From Aliiglaciecola sp. LCG003 (lineage in GTDB: Bacteria > Pseudomonadota > Gammaproteobacteria > Enterobacterales > Alteromonadaceae), in NCBI RefSeq assembly GCF_030316135.1, contig NZ_CP128185.1, positions 2,108,001-2,172,000 of the forward strand: DNA of 64,000 nt, written 5' to 3'. The notes under the pieces were generated by a model. It did no database searches. It saw only the letters and a list, made by a program, of their open reading frames with translations, and was not told where the DNA came from. Below are positions 20,001 to 35,000 of the stretch, in pieces. A program made the translations under genes and the position numbers. How positions within the stretch are numbered: the stretch's first letter is position 1; each line of letters starts with the position of its first letter.

Positions 20001-23000
20001 CGGAATTAATGATAATTTCTTTCGTATAGGTGGTAATTCGATATCTGCGATTAAATTAACAGCCGAATGTCGTAAAATTCTCAATACTGATATTCCTCTG
20101 CGGTTATTATTTGAGCAGAAAACCATCGCAGGGATCCTGTCAAAATTAAAGTCTTCAAAAAAGCTAATTATACCAAAAACGAATTTAAAAAGACCTCCTC
20201 TGTCATTTGCTCAGGAACGTTTACTTTTTATTGAGCAGCTTGAAGGTGGGAGTAATGCATATCACATTCCATTGGTTATAGAACTGACAAGTAATACAAA
20301 TTGGTCTGTTCTAGAGGCTGCATTTAATGTAGTTGCTGATCGACATCAAATTTTGAAGTCGGTATTTTTAACCGACGATAACGGTGATGGTTTTCAATGT
20401 CGTATTGATAAGCCCTTGATTATCTCAAGGAAAGAAGTCGATGATACTGAGACCTTAAGGAGTTCGCTGGCAGAAGCAATTAATCAACCTTTTGATTTAT
20501 CGATTGAGCCTAGTATTCGATTGGTATCCTATGCTACACAAGATCGCAATTATCTATTAATCTTGTGGCATCATATCGCCCTAGATGGCTGGTCAGTAAA
20601 TATCTTTCTTGAAGAGTTGAGCGACGCTTATCAAGCGCTCACGCTAAGCCGCCCAATAAACCTTTTGCCACTTGAAATCGATTATTGCGACTATGCAAAT
20701 TGGCAAAGAGAGTACTTACAAGGCCAAACGTTAGAACAGCTCCTGGATTTTTGGAAATCGCACCTTTGTGGTTTTGAAATGTTAGAGCTGCCAGCTGATT
20801 ACAATCGTCCCTCACATTTTGATTATCTGGGTAAAGATCATCAATTTGAATTAACACCGATATTGAGTGATGAGCTAAGACGTCTAGCACGAGAGAAGGA
20901 GACTACTCTTTATACTATATTGTTATGCGGCTTTTACATTACCTTAAGTTGCCACTCTGGACAGCAAGATATTGTCATAGGATCCCCTTTCGATAATCGA
21001 CACCATGCACAGGTTCAATCATTAGTCGGTTTTTTCGTGAACGCATTGCCGCTACGAGCTCAACTGGATAATACACGTAGTATCGACGACCTAATTAAGC
21101 AAGTGCACGAAATTGTGATTCAAACCAAACTTCATCAGGAACTACCATTTGAAAAACTAGTCGATGCTTTGGAGATTGAAAGGGACACGTCAAGAAATCC
21201 AATCTATCAAGTGTTTTTTAGATTGCAGAGTTTTAGTGAGGGTTTCCTTTCTAATACTTCTTTACCATTTTTGCCATGTAAAGATATGGATGATTCTTAT
21301 ACGCCGGCTAAGTTTGATTTGGATTTATATTTGAATGACGACAAAGAGGCCATAGCGGGAGGGTTCAACTATGCCACTAGTTTGTTTAGCTCAACGAGTA
21401 TTGACCGTCTGACCAAAACTTTTGAATGTGTGTTAACCGCAATCGCAAAAAACCAATCTCAAACACTCGCGAATATTTCAATCTTATCCGAGACAGAAAG
21501 TAATACCTTATTGAACAATTGGAGCAGATCAACGACCACCTCAGATGAACAAAAAACCTTGGATCAGTTATTTGAAGAACAAGTTGCACGAACTCCAGAT
21601 GAAATTGCCCTATATTTCGAAGATAATAAAGTTAGTTATCGTCAGCTGAATCAGCGAGCAAATCAATTAGCAAATCATATTCGAGCTGAGTATTTAAACA
21701 ATGCTCAGGTCTCTCTTTCTGCAGATACGTTGATTGGGCTTTACTTCGACCGCGGATTGGACATGATCGTCAGTATATTGGCAGTTCTTAAAGCAGGAGC
21801 AGCGTTTGTTCCTATTTCTCCACTTCATCCAGAAGAAAGGGTCAGCTTTATTTTGCAAGATACAAGTAGCGCTGTACTGTTAACACAAAACTATTACGTT
21901 GAAAAATTAGAGAGAATAACCAAAGGCCAAAAACAGCAACCAATAGTGTTAGCAGTAGAAGAATTAAAGCAAATTCAAAGCCACTGTGAAAATAACCTTC
22001 AAAGAATATCTAGTGCTCAGGATTTAGCCTATGTTATTTATACATCAGGCACGACGGGTCAGCCTAAGGGAGTGGAAATCCCACATCACGCTAGCGCCGC
22101 CCGAAACTTGTTTATGGCTGAGTTTAGTGACACCTATAAAAATGTTTATTTATTGAAAACCAATTATATTTTTGATGTGTTCATTTCCGATTTGTTCAGC
22201 CACCTTTTCGTTGGTGCGCAATTGGTAATTTCAAAAGCACATTTCGATCAAAATGAAATTTCAACGCTCATAAACGACTTACCCATAAATGCTGCCCATT
22301 TTGTTCCTTCTCAGTTTTTAGCATTACCAACTTCACTATCAAAGTTTGAGAGAATAAATTTCAGTGGTGAAAATTTAGGAAAAGAGCAATTAGCAAGAAT
22401 AGATTTTCAGGAAAGTCGAGTTTTTAATTATTACGGCCCAACGGAAACGGGAGAAACAACTTGCTTTGAAGCTTGTTCTTTCAACGACTCTAGTAAGATT
22501 GGTCGACCTATGCCGAGCACTCAAGCTTATGTGGTTTTAAATGGAACCCAGTTAGCGCCTTTGGGTGTGCCAGGAGAATTATATATCGGCGGCGCTGGAT
22601 TAGCCCGAGGGTATTTAAATCAAGCGGCATTAACCGCCGAGAAGTTTATCGACAATCCATTTGCCAGTGAATCGGACCGAGCCAAAGGGTACACGCGGTT
22701 GTATCGAACTGGCGATATGGTGCGCTGGTTAGCCGATGGTAACTTAGAGTATCTGGGGCGAAATGATGACCAAATTAAAATACGCGGCTATCGCGTTGAG
22801 CTTGGCGAAATCGAAAATGCCTTGTGTAAAATCGAAGGTATTCAGCAAGCGGTAGTGATGGTGCGCGAGCCGCAATCGAATCAATACCTAGCAGCCTATT
22901 ATGTGGGTGAAGAGACGATAAGCTCTGAGGTATTGCGCCAGCAGTTATCGCAGACTTTACCGGATTATATGCTACCGATGACGTACACGGTGATTGAATC

Positions 23001-26000
23001 GGTGCCCTTAACTATCAATGGCAAGCTAGATAAGCGCGCGTTACCTGAGCCCATTTTAACTAGTGAAGAGGGGTATGTCGCCCCTCGAACAGAGTTAGAA
23101 GCGCAGCTGTGCGAGATATGGCAAGCCCAACTCGGTCTTGAGCGAGTGGGGATTAGCGATAACTTTTTCCGCATTGGCGGCAACTCGATAAGCGCACTTA
23201 AACTCATCGCAGAATGTCGTAAAAAGGAAAATATCGATATCCCACTGCAACTGTTGTTTGAGCATAAAACAATCGCTGGGATAGTCGCAAACCTCGAATC
23301 TAATCAGCTGTTAACCATCCCAGTCAGTGAACACGAAAAGCCGCCATTATCCTTCGCCCAGGAACGTTTATTGTTCATTGAGCAGTTTGAACAAGGAAGT
23401 AATACTTATCATATTCCCTATTTTGTAAAGCTACAAAAAGGCGTTAATTGGAGTGCGTTACAAAGCGCATTTAATACAGTGATTGATCGCCATCCGGTGC
23501 TCAAAACGGTTTATCAGACGGGGCAAAATGGTGATAGTTATCAGCAGGTCTTAGACGCTGATGTTATTGTCACAACCCAGCATTTGTGTAGTGAGGAGGC
23601 GTTGTTATCTGCGGTTTCTGCAGCTGTAGCTTTGCCCTTTGATTTGACAGCAGAGCCAAGTATTCGGTTGTGTCATTTTGTCTTTGAAGAGCAACAATAT
23701 TTGTTGATTTTATGGCATCACATTGCGTTTGACGGCTGGTCTGTCGATATTTTTCTGAATGAATTTTCTCAAGCGTATCAATCTTTTTGCCAGTCTCAAC
23801 CGCTTGCGTTACCGTCGTTAGAGATAGGTTATAGCGATTATGCTGTTTGGCAAAGAGAGTTACTGCAAGGCGAGGTACTTGATGGGCTAGTCAGTTATTG
23901 GCAAAAGCAATTATGTGGGTATGAGAACTTAGCTCTCCCAACCGATTATCCTCGTCCTAGTCATTTTGATTATCAAGGTAGAGATTATTTATTTGAGTTA
24001 GATTCAGACCTGTCCTCAGAATTGAGGAGCCTTGCGCAAAGCCAAGAAACGACACTTTACACACTGCTATTGAGTGGTTTTTACGCGGCATTGGCAAGTC
24101 TTACAGGGCAACAAGATATATTATTAGGTACGCCCTCGGATAACCGTCATCACAGTCAGACTCAATCGTTAGTGGGTTTCTTCGTGAATACCTTACCGCT
24201 TAGGGCACAAGTGGAGCAAACGGATAGCGTGGAATCGTTGATTGAGCACATCCATGCACAAGTGACGCAAGCCAAGCTTCACCAAGAGCTACCTTTTGAG
24301 AAGCTTGTCGATACCCTGTCGGTCGTGCGAGATACGTCACGCCACCCGCTGTATCAAGTCATGTTCACCTTAGATAGTTTCAGTGACGGATTTGAAGAAG
24401 AAAACAATTTACCGTGGCGAGCGAATAGTTTACTCGAAGATGCCAATCCAAATAACCCTGCCAAGTTTGATTTAAGCTTAACGTTACGAGATGGTCGTGC
24501 CAACATCCGAGGTGGTTTTAACTATGCGACAAGCTTGTTTGAGGAGAAAAGTGTAGAGCGCTTTGCACAGATATATGTTCGCGTATTGAAGGCTTTTGTT
24601 GCCAATCCAAAGCAACAGGTAGGGGATTTACCGATTTTATCAAAGCAAGAGCGACAGACCTTATTGCAGACTTGGAATGAGACAGACAAAAGCTACCCTC
24701 AAGGTAAGACGTTGCATGAATTGTTTACCGAGCAGGTAGAGCGGACACCGGAGCAGATAGCGTTAGTACATGAGGGGCAAAGGATAAGTTATCGGGAGTT
24801 GGACGAGCGTTCAAACTGTTTAGCGCATCATATACGAGAGCGTTATCTGCATCAAACGGGAGAGATGATAAAGCCGGATACCTTGATAGCACTTTACCTA
24901 GACCGCAGTTTGGAAATGATAGTGAGCATTTTAGCGGTGCTCAAAGCTGGCGGTGCTTATGTTCCGATATCACCTGATTACCCAGAGCAACGAAGCGTTT
25001 TTATTTTAGAAGATACACAAACACGTTTAGTGTTAAGTCAACATCACTATTCGCAGCAAATGACGATTTGGCAGGGTGCACTTAGTGAAAACGTTGAAAT
25101 GTTGATTGTTGATGAAGAGGGGGGGTATGAGACGAAATCTAAAGCGTCTCCTGAGCCAATAAGTGGAGCAACAGATTTAGCCTATGTCATATACACATCA
25201 GGAACAACTGGGCAACCCAAAGGAGTGTTGATTGAACATAAATCAGTTCTCAATACTATTTCAGCAATGAACGGGGTTTATTCAATAACAGCCAACGCAC
25301 GAAAGTCAGGTTGTTTTAGTCAATATGTTTTTGATGTAAGTATTTCCGAAATATTCAATAGTCTTTGTTTCGGTGGAGAACTTCATTTATTTAATGAAGA
25401 GCTTCGTACTGATACTGATAAATTGCACAATTATGTCATCGATGAACAGATTAACTTTCTTTTTGTACCACCGGCAATTTTGGGCATACTTCCTAAAAAA
25501 AAATACCCGTCTTTAGAAGCTATTATTTTTGCGGGAGATCGCTGTGAACAAAATAGTTGTGAGTATTGGACTCAAGAACACGCTTTATATAATTACTATG
25601 GACCAACTGAAGCTTCGATCTATGCATCAGGAAAACTTGCTCAAAAAAGAAATCTAAATGAAATTGGACGAGCACTCGACAATGTTAAATTGTATGTATT
25701 AAACAAGTTATTGCAACCAGTTCCAATTGGCACTCCAGGAGAATTGTACATCGGTGGTGCGGGTTTGGCGCGGGGGTATTTAAACAGACCTGAATTGACC
25801 CAACAGAAATTTATTACTAATCCTTTTGGCAATGAGTTCGGTAAAACGCTCGATGATAATCGCATTTATCAAACCGGTGATTTAGTTAGATGGTTACCTG
25901 ATGGAAACTTAGAGTATTTAGGAAGAAATGATAGTCAAGTTAAGATCCGAGGTTTTCGAGTAGAACTTGGCGAAATAGAAAGCGTATTAACGTCGATAAA

Positions 26001-29000
26001 TCAAGTTCGTCAAGTGGCAGTGGTTGTTCTCGAACAAGCTGGACAACAAGTTATATCAGCTTACATAGTGCCACAGGACAAACGAAATATTGATTTAGAT
26101 TCGATTAAAGAAACGCTGTTAACTCAATTACCTGAATACATGGTGCCTGCTAGTTTTACGCTATTAGAATCTATCCCCTTAACCATCAACGGTAAGCTTA
26201 ATCGTTCAGCCTTACCAAAACCGACTATTCAAATTGACGAACATTACGTAGGACCGAGAAACCACTTAGAAGAACAGCTGTGTAAGCTATGGGAGTTGGA
26301 ATTCTCCTCTAAAGAAAGGATTGGTATTTATGACAATTTCTTTGCGCTAGGAGGAAATTCGATAATTGCTATTCGACTTACTGCGTTGTGTAGACGAGAA
26401 CTTGAAATTGATATTCCGCTCACTTTATTATTTCAACAAAAAAATATCGCAGGATTAGTTGATCATTTAGAAGAAAAACCATTATTTGAAATTGAAGCAA
26501 GGATTCAAAATAGTGCTCCGGTCTCCTTTGCACAAGAACGATTGCTGTTTCTACAAGATTTTGAACAAGGCGGTGAGGCATACCACATACCAATATTGTT
26601 AGAATTATGCCCAGACGTTAACCTTGATATGTTAGAACTAGCATTTAATGTATTGGTTGATAGACATCCGATACTAAAAACGATTTATGAGAAGAATTCA
26701 GAACAAAGCTACATACAAAAAATAGCAAGTAACAAACTTTCGATTCAGTGGGAAGAGTTAGCATCCATAGATGCTCTTTCGACAGCGGCTAAATTAGGAA
26801 TTTCAAAACCTTTTGATTTAACTTCTCAGCCTAGTTTTCGTATACAGGGATTTAGATTAGAAGAGAAACATTATCTTTTAACTGTTTGGCATCACATTGC
26901 TTTTGACGGTTGGTCAGCGGATATTTTCATGCAAGAGTTAGGAGACGTTTACCAAGCTTTCCTTAGCGATGAAACGCCTAACCTGCCAGCGCTAGACATC
27001 AGTTATGCCGATTATTCAGCTTGGCAACGCGCCTACCTACAAGGTGACACGCTGGATAACTTATTGGGATATTGGCAACAACAGTTAGCGGGATATGAAA
27101 GCTTAAATCTGCCTACTGACCGGGCTCGTCCGGCGCACATCGATTACCGTGGTCACGACCATCTGTTTAGCTTAGATAATGATTTATCGGCATCCCTTCG
27201 CGCCTTGGCGAAGCGTCAGGAAACGACGCTGTACACCTTATTGCTCAGTGGGTTCTACGCAAGTTTAGCCAGCCTTACTGGGCAGCGCGATATTCTGCTT
27301 GGCACGCCATCGGATAATCGTCACCATGCTCAAACCCAATCCTTGATAGGCTTTTTCGTCAATTCGTTGCCGTTAAGGGCCCAAGTGGAGCCTGACACCA
27401 CAGTTGCGTCACTGGTGTCACACGTGCATGAAGTGGTAACCCAAGCCAAAGTACATCAAGAGTTACCCTTTGAGAATTTAGTCGATACGTTACAGGTTGA
27501 GCGAGACCCCTCTCGTCATCCACTGTATCAAGTGATGTTTAGCCTACAAAATTTCGGTGAAACAATCGGAAAAGATGAATCCTTGCCCTTTAAAATTTCA
27601 GAACAAACAAACGCAGAAGCACTTTATAGTCCCGCGAAGTTTGATTTGAGTTTGATACTAACGGACGACCAAGCTTCAATCGCAGGGAGTATCAATTATG
27701 CGGTGAGCCTGTTTGATGAATCGACTATCGAGCGTCTGCAAGCTGTCTTTCAGCGTATATTGCGCGCATTTGTCGCCGATAATCAGCAAACGATTGGCTC
27801 AATCGCCACGGTGTCAGACGAAGAGCGTGTCACGCTGTTAAGTGATTGGAATGATACAGACAGCGATTACCCTGATAATCAAACCTTAACCCAGTTATTT
27901 GCCGCCCAAGTGAAGCGCTCGCCGCAGAAGGTTGCGCTGGTATATGAAGGACGTGAGCTGACGTATCAACAGCTAGATGAGCAATCGAATCAATTGGCAC
28001 ATTGTCTCAATAGTGAGTATAGACAAGAGCATGGGCATTGTTTGAAACCGGAAACTCTAATAGCCTGCTATTTAGATCAGGGTTTTTCTTCGGTCGTCAG
28101 TACGCTTGCCGTCCTTAAAGTGGGAGGATGTTTAGTTCCAATTTTCCCTCAAGCTTTGGATAGTCTTAATAGCGAAATGATTACCTCTTCTAACGCTGCT
28201 TTAGTGATAACGAACCAAAAGTATACTAATAAAATATCTGCATGGAAGTCTAAGAGTCACAACCAATTTTCAATCTTGTCAGTAGGGCTTGAAGCGTCTT
28301 TCTCTAAAGGCTCTAAAAACAATATTGACCAAGTAGAAAGTGCGTCAAATTTAGCATGTCTGATTGCTACTTGTGAAACCTTACACAAACCAGAGCTGGT
28401 GATGTTGACGCATCAAAATATCAGTCACTATGTGGAAGCTTTTAAAGATAGATGTGCAACCAATGTCTGTCAGCGAATATTGGTATCTTCTTCAAGTTTA
28501 TACGACTCAACCATTTCTGAAGTATTAGCCGGACTGTTAAATGGTCACGAATTGTATTTATGCTGTAGTGAAGAACGCCATGATCCTGCACGATTGGGAA
28601 GCTTCATCGAGCGTGAACAGATTGAGTTAGCGACATTACCGCCGGCTTTGTTGCCGTTGATTGAGCCTCACCAGTTGCGCTCATTAAAACGATTAATTGT
28701 TGCCGGAGAGTCGCCCTCACTGGAGGTGTTGGAACGATTTAGCGAGCACTGTCAAGTGTACAATGCTTATGGTCCAACGGAAGTGACGGTCTGTGCTACT
28801 GCAAACTGTTATGAAACGGGTGATTTGCCGAGCAATATAGGTCAACCAATCAATAACACGCGAGTATTAGTACTAGATGCACGTCATCAACTCGTCCCGA
28901 TAGGGGCGCCAGGGGAGTTATATGTTGGTGGCGCTGGCTTAGCGCGAGGGTATTTAAATCAACCGACATTAACCGCCGAGAAGTTTATCGACAATCCATT

Positions 29001-32000
29001 TGCCAGTGAATCGGACCGAGCCAAAGGGTACACGCGGTTGTATCGTACCGGCGATATGGTGCGCTGGTTAGCCGATGGTAATTTAGAGTATCTGGGGCGA
29101 AATGATGACCAAATCAAAATACGCGGCTATCGCGTTGAGCTTGGCGAAATCGAAAATGCCTTGTGTAAAATCGAAGGTATTCAGCAAGCGGTAGTGATGG
29201 TGCGCGAGCAGCAATCGAATCAATACCTAGCAGCCTATTATGTGGGTGAAGAGACGATAAGCTCTGAGGTATTGCGCCAGCAGTTATCGCAGACTTTACC
29301 GGATTATATGCTACCGATGACGTACACCGTGATTGAATCGGTACCGTTAACTATCAATGGCAAGCTGGATAAGCGCGCTTTACCTGAGCCCATTTTAACC
29401 AGTGAAGAGGGGTATGTCGCCCCTCGAACAGAGTTAGAAGCGCAGCTGTGCGAGATATGGAAAAATTTATTTTCTTCAGAAGACCTCATAGGGATTAATG
29501 ATAACTTTTTTGCACTAGGTGGAAACTCGATAACGGCGATTCGTTTAACTTCTACTTGCAGTAAAGAGATAGGTAAAGAGATCCCGCTAGCGTTGTTGTT
29601 TGAACAAAAAACAGTGGCAGGTTTAGCCAGTCACTTAAGTGAACAAGCATTAGAGATTATTCCGGTTAGCGGGTTAGCCCAGCCACCGTTATCCTTTGCA
29701 CAAGAGCGATTACTCTTTATCGAACGCTATGAGCAAGGCTCTAACGCATACCATGTTCCTCTTTTACTTACCTTGAGTCATGACATTGACTTGGCCGCAT
29801 TAGAAGAGGCCATCAACGTGATTGTTGAACGCCATCCGGTGTTAAAAACGGTTTATTTAACCGACAGCAATGACCGTAATTATCAAGCCATTTTGCCCCA
29901 GCCCGTCTCTTTGCAGAGCGAGGTGTTGACAAGTGATACGCAGTTATCGGTGTGCATTGAACAAGCTATAGCAAGCACATTTGATTTGAGCTGCGAGCCG
30001 AGTATCCGGCTGCATCATTACCAAGTTGCAGAGGCAGACTATTTATTGATTATCTGGCATCACATAGCCTTTGATGGTTGGTCAGCGGATATTTTCATGC
30101 AAGAGTTAGGAGACGTTTACCAAGCTTTCCTTAGCGATGAAACGCCTAACCTGCCAGCGCTAGACATCAGTTATGCCGATTATTCAGCTTGGCAACGCGC
30201 CTACCTACAAGGTGACACGCTGGATAACTTATTGGGATATTGGCAACAACAGTTAGCGGGATATGAAAGCTTAAATCTGCCTACTGACCGGGCTCGTCCG
30301 GCGCACATCGATTACCGTGGTCACGACCATCTGTTTAGCTTAGATAATGATTTATCGGCATCCCTTCGCGCCTTGGCGAAGCGTCAGGAAACGACGCTGT
30401 ACACCTTATTGCTCAGTGGGTTCTACGCAAGTTTAGCCAGCCTTACTGGGCAGCGCGATATTCTGCTTGGCACGCCATCGGATAATCGTCACCATGCTCA
30501 AACCCAATCCTTGATAGGCTTTTTCGTCAATTCGTTGCCGTTAAGGGCCCAAGTGGAGCCTGACACCACAGTTGCGTCACTGGTGTCACACGTGCATGAA
30601 GTGGTAACCCAAGCCAAAGTACATCAAGAGTTACCCTTTGAGAATTTAGTCGATACGTTACAGGTTGAGCGAGACCCCTCTCGTCATCCACTGTATCAAG
30701 TGATGTTTAGCCTACAAAATTTCGGTGAAACAATCGGAAAAGATGAATCCTTGCCCTTTAAAATTTCAGAACAAACAAACGCAGAAGCACTTTATAGTCC
30801 CGCGAAGTTTGATTTGAGTTTGATACTAACGGACGACCAAGCTTCAATCGCAGGGAGTATCAATTATGCGGTGAGCCTGTTTGATGAATCGACTATCGAG
30901 CGTCTGCAAGCTGTCTTTCAGCGTATATTGCGCGCATTTGTCGCCGATAATCAGCAAACGATTGGTTCAATCGCCACGGTGTCAGACGAAGAGCGTGTCA
31001 CGCTGTTAAGTGATTGGAATGATACAGACAGCGATTACCCTGATAATCAAACCTTAACCCAGTTATTTGCCGCCCAAGTGAAGCGCTCGCCGCAGAAGGT
31101 TGCGCTGGTATATGAAGGACGTGAGCTGACGTATCAACAGCTAGATGAGCAATCGAATCAATTGGCCCGCGCCTTAAAAGCGGCTTATCAGCAACAGGCA
31201 GGAGAGTCACTCAAGCCAGATACCTTGATAGGGCTGTATCAAGACCGCAGCCCCGAGATGTTGCTCAGTATCTTAGCGATATTAAAAGCGGGGGGCGCCT
31301 ATGTGCCTATCTCGCCGGACTATCCGCAATCACGGGTGGCGTATTTGTTAGACGATACGAAGACCTCATTGGTACTCACGCAAGCACAATATATAGAACG
31401 CCTGACCCAGTGGACGTCGCAGCAAGACCAACCCGCGAGCGTGCTGGCAGTTGATAGACCCGACATTCTGGCAGGGTATGCGAAGACGCGCGTGCCGGCA
31501 CGACATGGTCCGGATGACTTGGCGTATGTGATTTATACCTCGGGCACGACGGGTCAACCCAAGGGCGTGATGATCAGTCATAAGAATGTTCATCATCTAG
31601 TAGAAGCGCAAAGCGCACGTTTTGAAGCCAAAGCTTGTCAGCGAGCATTGCTTTTTGCGGCCTATGTGTTTGATGCGAGTGTATCAGAATTATTTATTGG
31701 TTTACTCAGTGGTCAAGTGTTGTATTTATGCAGTGATGAGGAGCGACAAAATGCCGCAATGCTGGGAAGCCTTATCGAGCGAGGACAGATTGAGTTAGCG
31801 ACATTACCGCCGGCTTTGTTGCCGTTGATTGAGCCTCACCAGTTGCGCTCATTAAAACGATTAATTGTTGCCGGAGAGTCGCCCTCACTGGAGGTGTTGG
31901 AACGATTTAGCGAGCACTGTCAAGTGTACAATGCTTATGGTCCAACGGAAGTGACGGTCTGTGCTACTGCAAACTGTTATGAAACGGGTGATTTGCCGAG

Positions 32001-35000
32001 CAATATAGGTCAACCAATCAATAACACGCGAGTATTAGTACTAGATGCACGTCATCAACTCGTCCCGATAGGGGCGCCAGGGGAGTTATATGTTGGTGGC
32101 GCTGGCTTAGCGCGAGGGTATTTAAATCAACCGACATTAACCGCCGAGAAGTTTATCGACAATCCATTTGCCAGTGAATCGGACCGAGCCAAAGGGTACA
32201 CGCGGTTGTATCGTACCGGCGATATGGTGCGCTGGTTAGCCGATGGTAATTTAGAGTTTTTAGGCCGTAATGATGATCAAGTTAAAATACGCGGTCATCG
32301 CGTTGAGCTTGGCGAAATCGAGAGTGCTTTGAGTGAAGTCAAAGGCATTCAACAAGCGGTCGTCATGGTGCGCACGCAAGCAGGGAATGATTATCTTGCA
32401 GCTTATGTTGTACTAGCTAACGATATGTCACTAAATCAAGATTGGCTGCAAGAGAAATTGAAGGAGCGCCTACCTGAGTACATGACACCAACTACGATTA
32501 CAGCGATTGAATCGGTGCCCCTAACCATCAATGGCAAGTTGGACAAGCGGGCTTTACCAGAGCCAGTATTAACTAATGCAGATAATTATGTCGCCCCTCG
32601 GACGGAGTTAGAAATACAGCTGTGCGAGATATGGCAAGCCGTTTTAGGGATAGAGCAGGTTGGGGTGCATGACAACTTCTTCCGTATTGGCGGCAACTCG
32701 ATTATGGCCATTCAATTAACTGAGGCCAGCCGCAGAGCGATAGGTAGAGAGATCCCGCTAGCGTTGTTGTTTGAACAAAAGACAGTGGCAGGTTTAGCCA
32801 GTCACTTAAGTGAACAAGCATTAGAGATTATTCCGGTTAGCGGGTTAGCCCAGCCACCGTTATCCTTTGCACAAGAGCGATTACTCTTTATCGAACGTTA
32901 TGAGCAAGGCTCTAACGCATACCATGTTCCTCTTTTACTTACCTTGAGTCATGACATTGACTTGGCCGCATTAGAAGAGGCCATCAACGTGATTGTTGAA
33001 CGCCATCCGGTGTTAAAAACGGTTTATTTAACCGACAGCAATGACCGTAATTATCAAGCCATTTTGCCCCAGCCCGTCTCTTTGCAGAGCGAGGTGTTGA
33101 CAAGTGATACGCAGTTATCGGTGTGCATTGAACAAGCTATAGCAAGCACATTTGATTTGAGCTGCGAGCCGAGTATCCGGCTGCATCATTACCAAGTTGC
33201 AGAGGCAGACTATTTATTGATTATCTGGCATCACATAGCCTTTGATGGTTGGTCGATGGATATTTTTATCAATGAGTTAAGGCAGGCTTACCAAGGATTG
33301 CAAGTAGGAGAAGACCTCAAGCTTGCAGCGCTAGACATCAGTTATGCCGATTATTCAGCTTGGCAACGCGCCTACCTACAAGGTGACACGCTGGATAACT
33401 TATTGGGATATTGGCAACAACAGTTAGCGGGATATGAAAGCTTAAATCTGCCTACTGACCGGGCTCGTCCGGCGCACATCGATTACCGTGGTCACGACCA
33501 TCTGTTTAGCTTAGATAATGATTTATCGGCATCCCTTCGCGCCTTGGCGAAGCGTCAGGAAACGACGCTGTACACCTTATTGCTCAGTGGGTTCTACGCA
33601 AGTTTAGCCAGCCTTACTGGGCAGCGCGATATTCTGCTTGGCACGCCATCGGATAATCGTCACCATGCTCAAACCCAATCCTTGATAGGCTTTTTCGTCA
33701 ATTCGTTGCCGTTAAGGGCCCAAGTGGAGCCTGACACCACAGTTGCGTCACTGGTGTCACACGTGCATGAAGTGGTAACCCAAGCCAAAGTACATCAAGA
33801 GTTACCCTTTGAGAATTTAGTCGATGCGTTACAGGTTGAGCGAGACCCCTCTCGTCATCCACTGTATCAAGTGATGTTTAGCGTACAAAGCTTTGGCGAA
33901 GCGCTAGCCGATGCCAGTGATTTACCCTTTTCCCCGGCAGAATTGAGCTCCCAGAAAAGTGTTTATAGTCCCGCGAAGTTTGATTTGAGTTTGATGTTAA
34001 CGGACGACCAAGCTTCAATCGCAGGGAGTATCAATTATGCGGTGAGCCTGTTTGATGAATCGACTATCGAGCGTCTGCAAGCTGTCTTTCAGCGTATATT
34101 GCGCGCATTTGTCGCCGATAATCAGCAAACGATTGGTTCAATCGCCACGGTGTCAGACGAAGAGCGTGTCACGCTGTTAAGTGATTGGAATGATACAGAC
34201 AGCGATTACCCTGATAATCAAACCTTAACCCAGTTATTTGCCGCCCAAGTGAAGCGCTCGCCGCAGAAGGTTGCGCTGGTATATGAAGGACGTGAGCTGA
34301 CGTATCAACAGCTAGATGAGCAATCGAATCAATTGGCCCGCGCCTTAAAAGCGGCTTATCAGCAACAGGCAGGAGAGTCACTCAAGCCAGATACCTTGAT
34401 AGGGCTGTATCAAGACCGCAGCCCCGAGATGTTGCTCAGTATCTTAGCGATATTAAAAGCGGGGGGCGCCTATGTGCCTATCTCGCCGGACTATCCGCAA
34501 TCACGGGTGGCGTATTTGTTAGACGATACGAAGACCTCATTGGTACTCACGCAAGCACAATATATAGAACGCCTGACCCAGTGGACGTCGCAGCAAGACC
34601 AACCCGCGAGCGTGCTGGCAGTTGATAGACCCGACATTCTGGCAGGGTATGCGAAGACGCGCGTGCCGGCACGACATGGTCCGGATGACTTGGCGTATGT
34701 GATTTATACCTCGGGCACGACGGGTCAACCCAAGGGCGTGTTAACGCCGCACCGAGGAGTGGTCTCCTTAGTGCAAGACAATGACTTTATTAATTTATCT
34801 CAGGCCGATGTGATGTTACATCTTTCGGACCCAAGCTTTGATGCCGCAACCTTTGAAATATGGGGCGCCTTGACCCATGGCGCGACATTAGTGATAGCGC
34901 CGAATACCCAAGAGCTGACATCCCAAGCGCTAGAGCAGGTCATCACAGACAATGGGCTCACGGTCTTATGGCTGACTAAAACCTTGTTTGACAATCTGTA

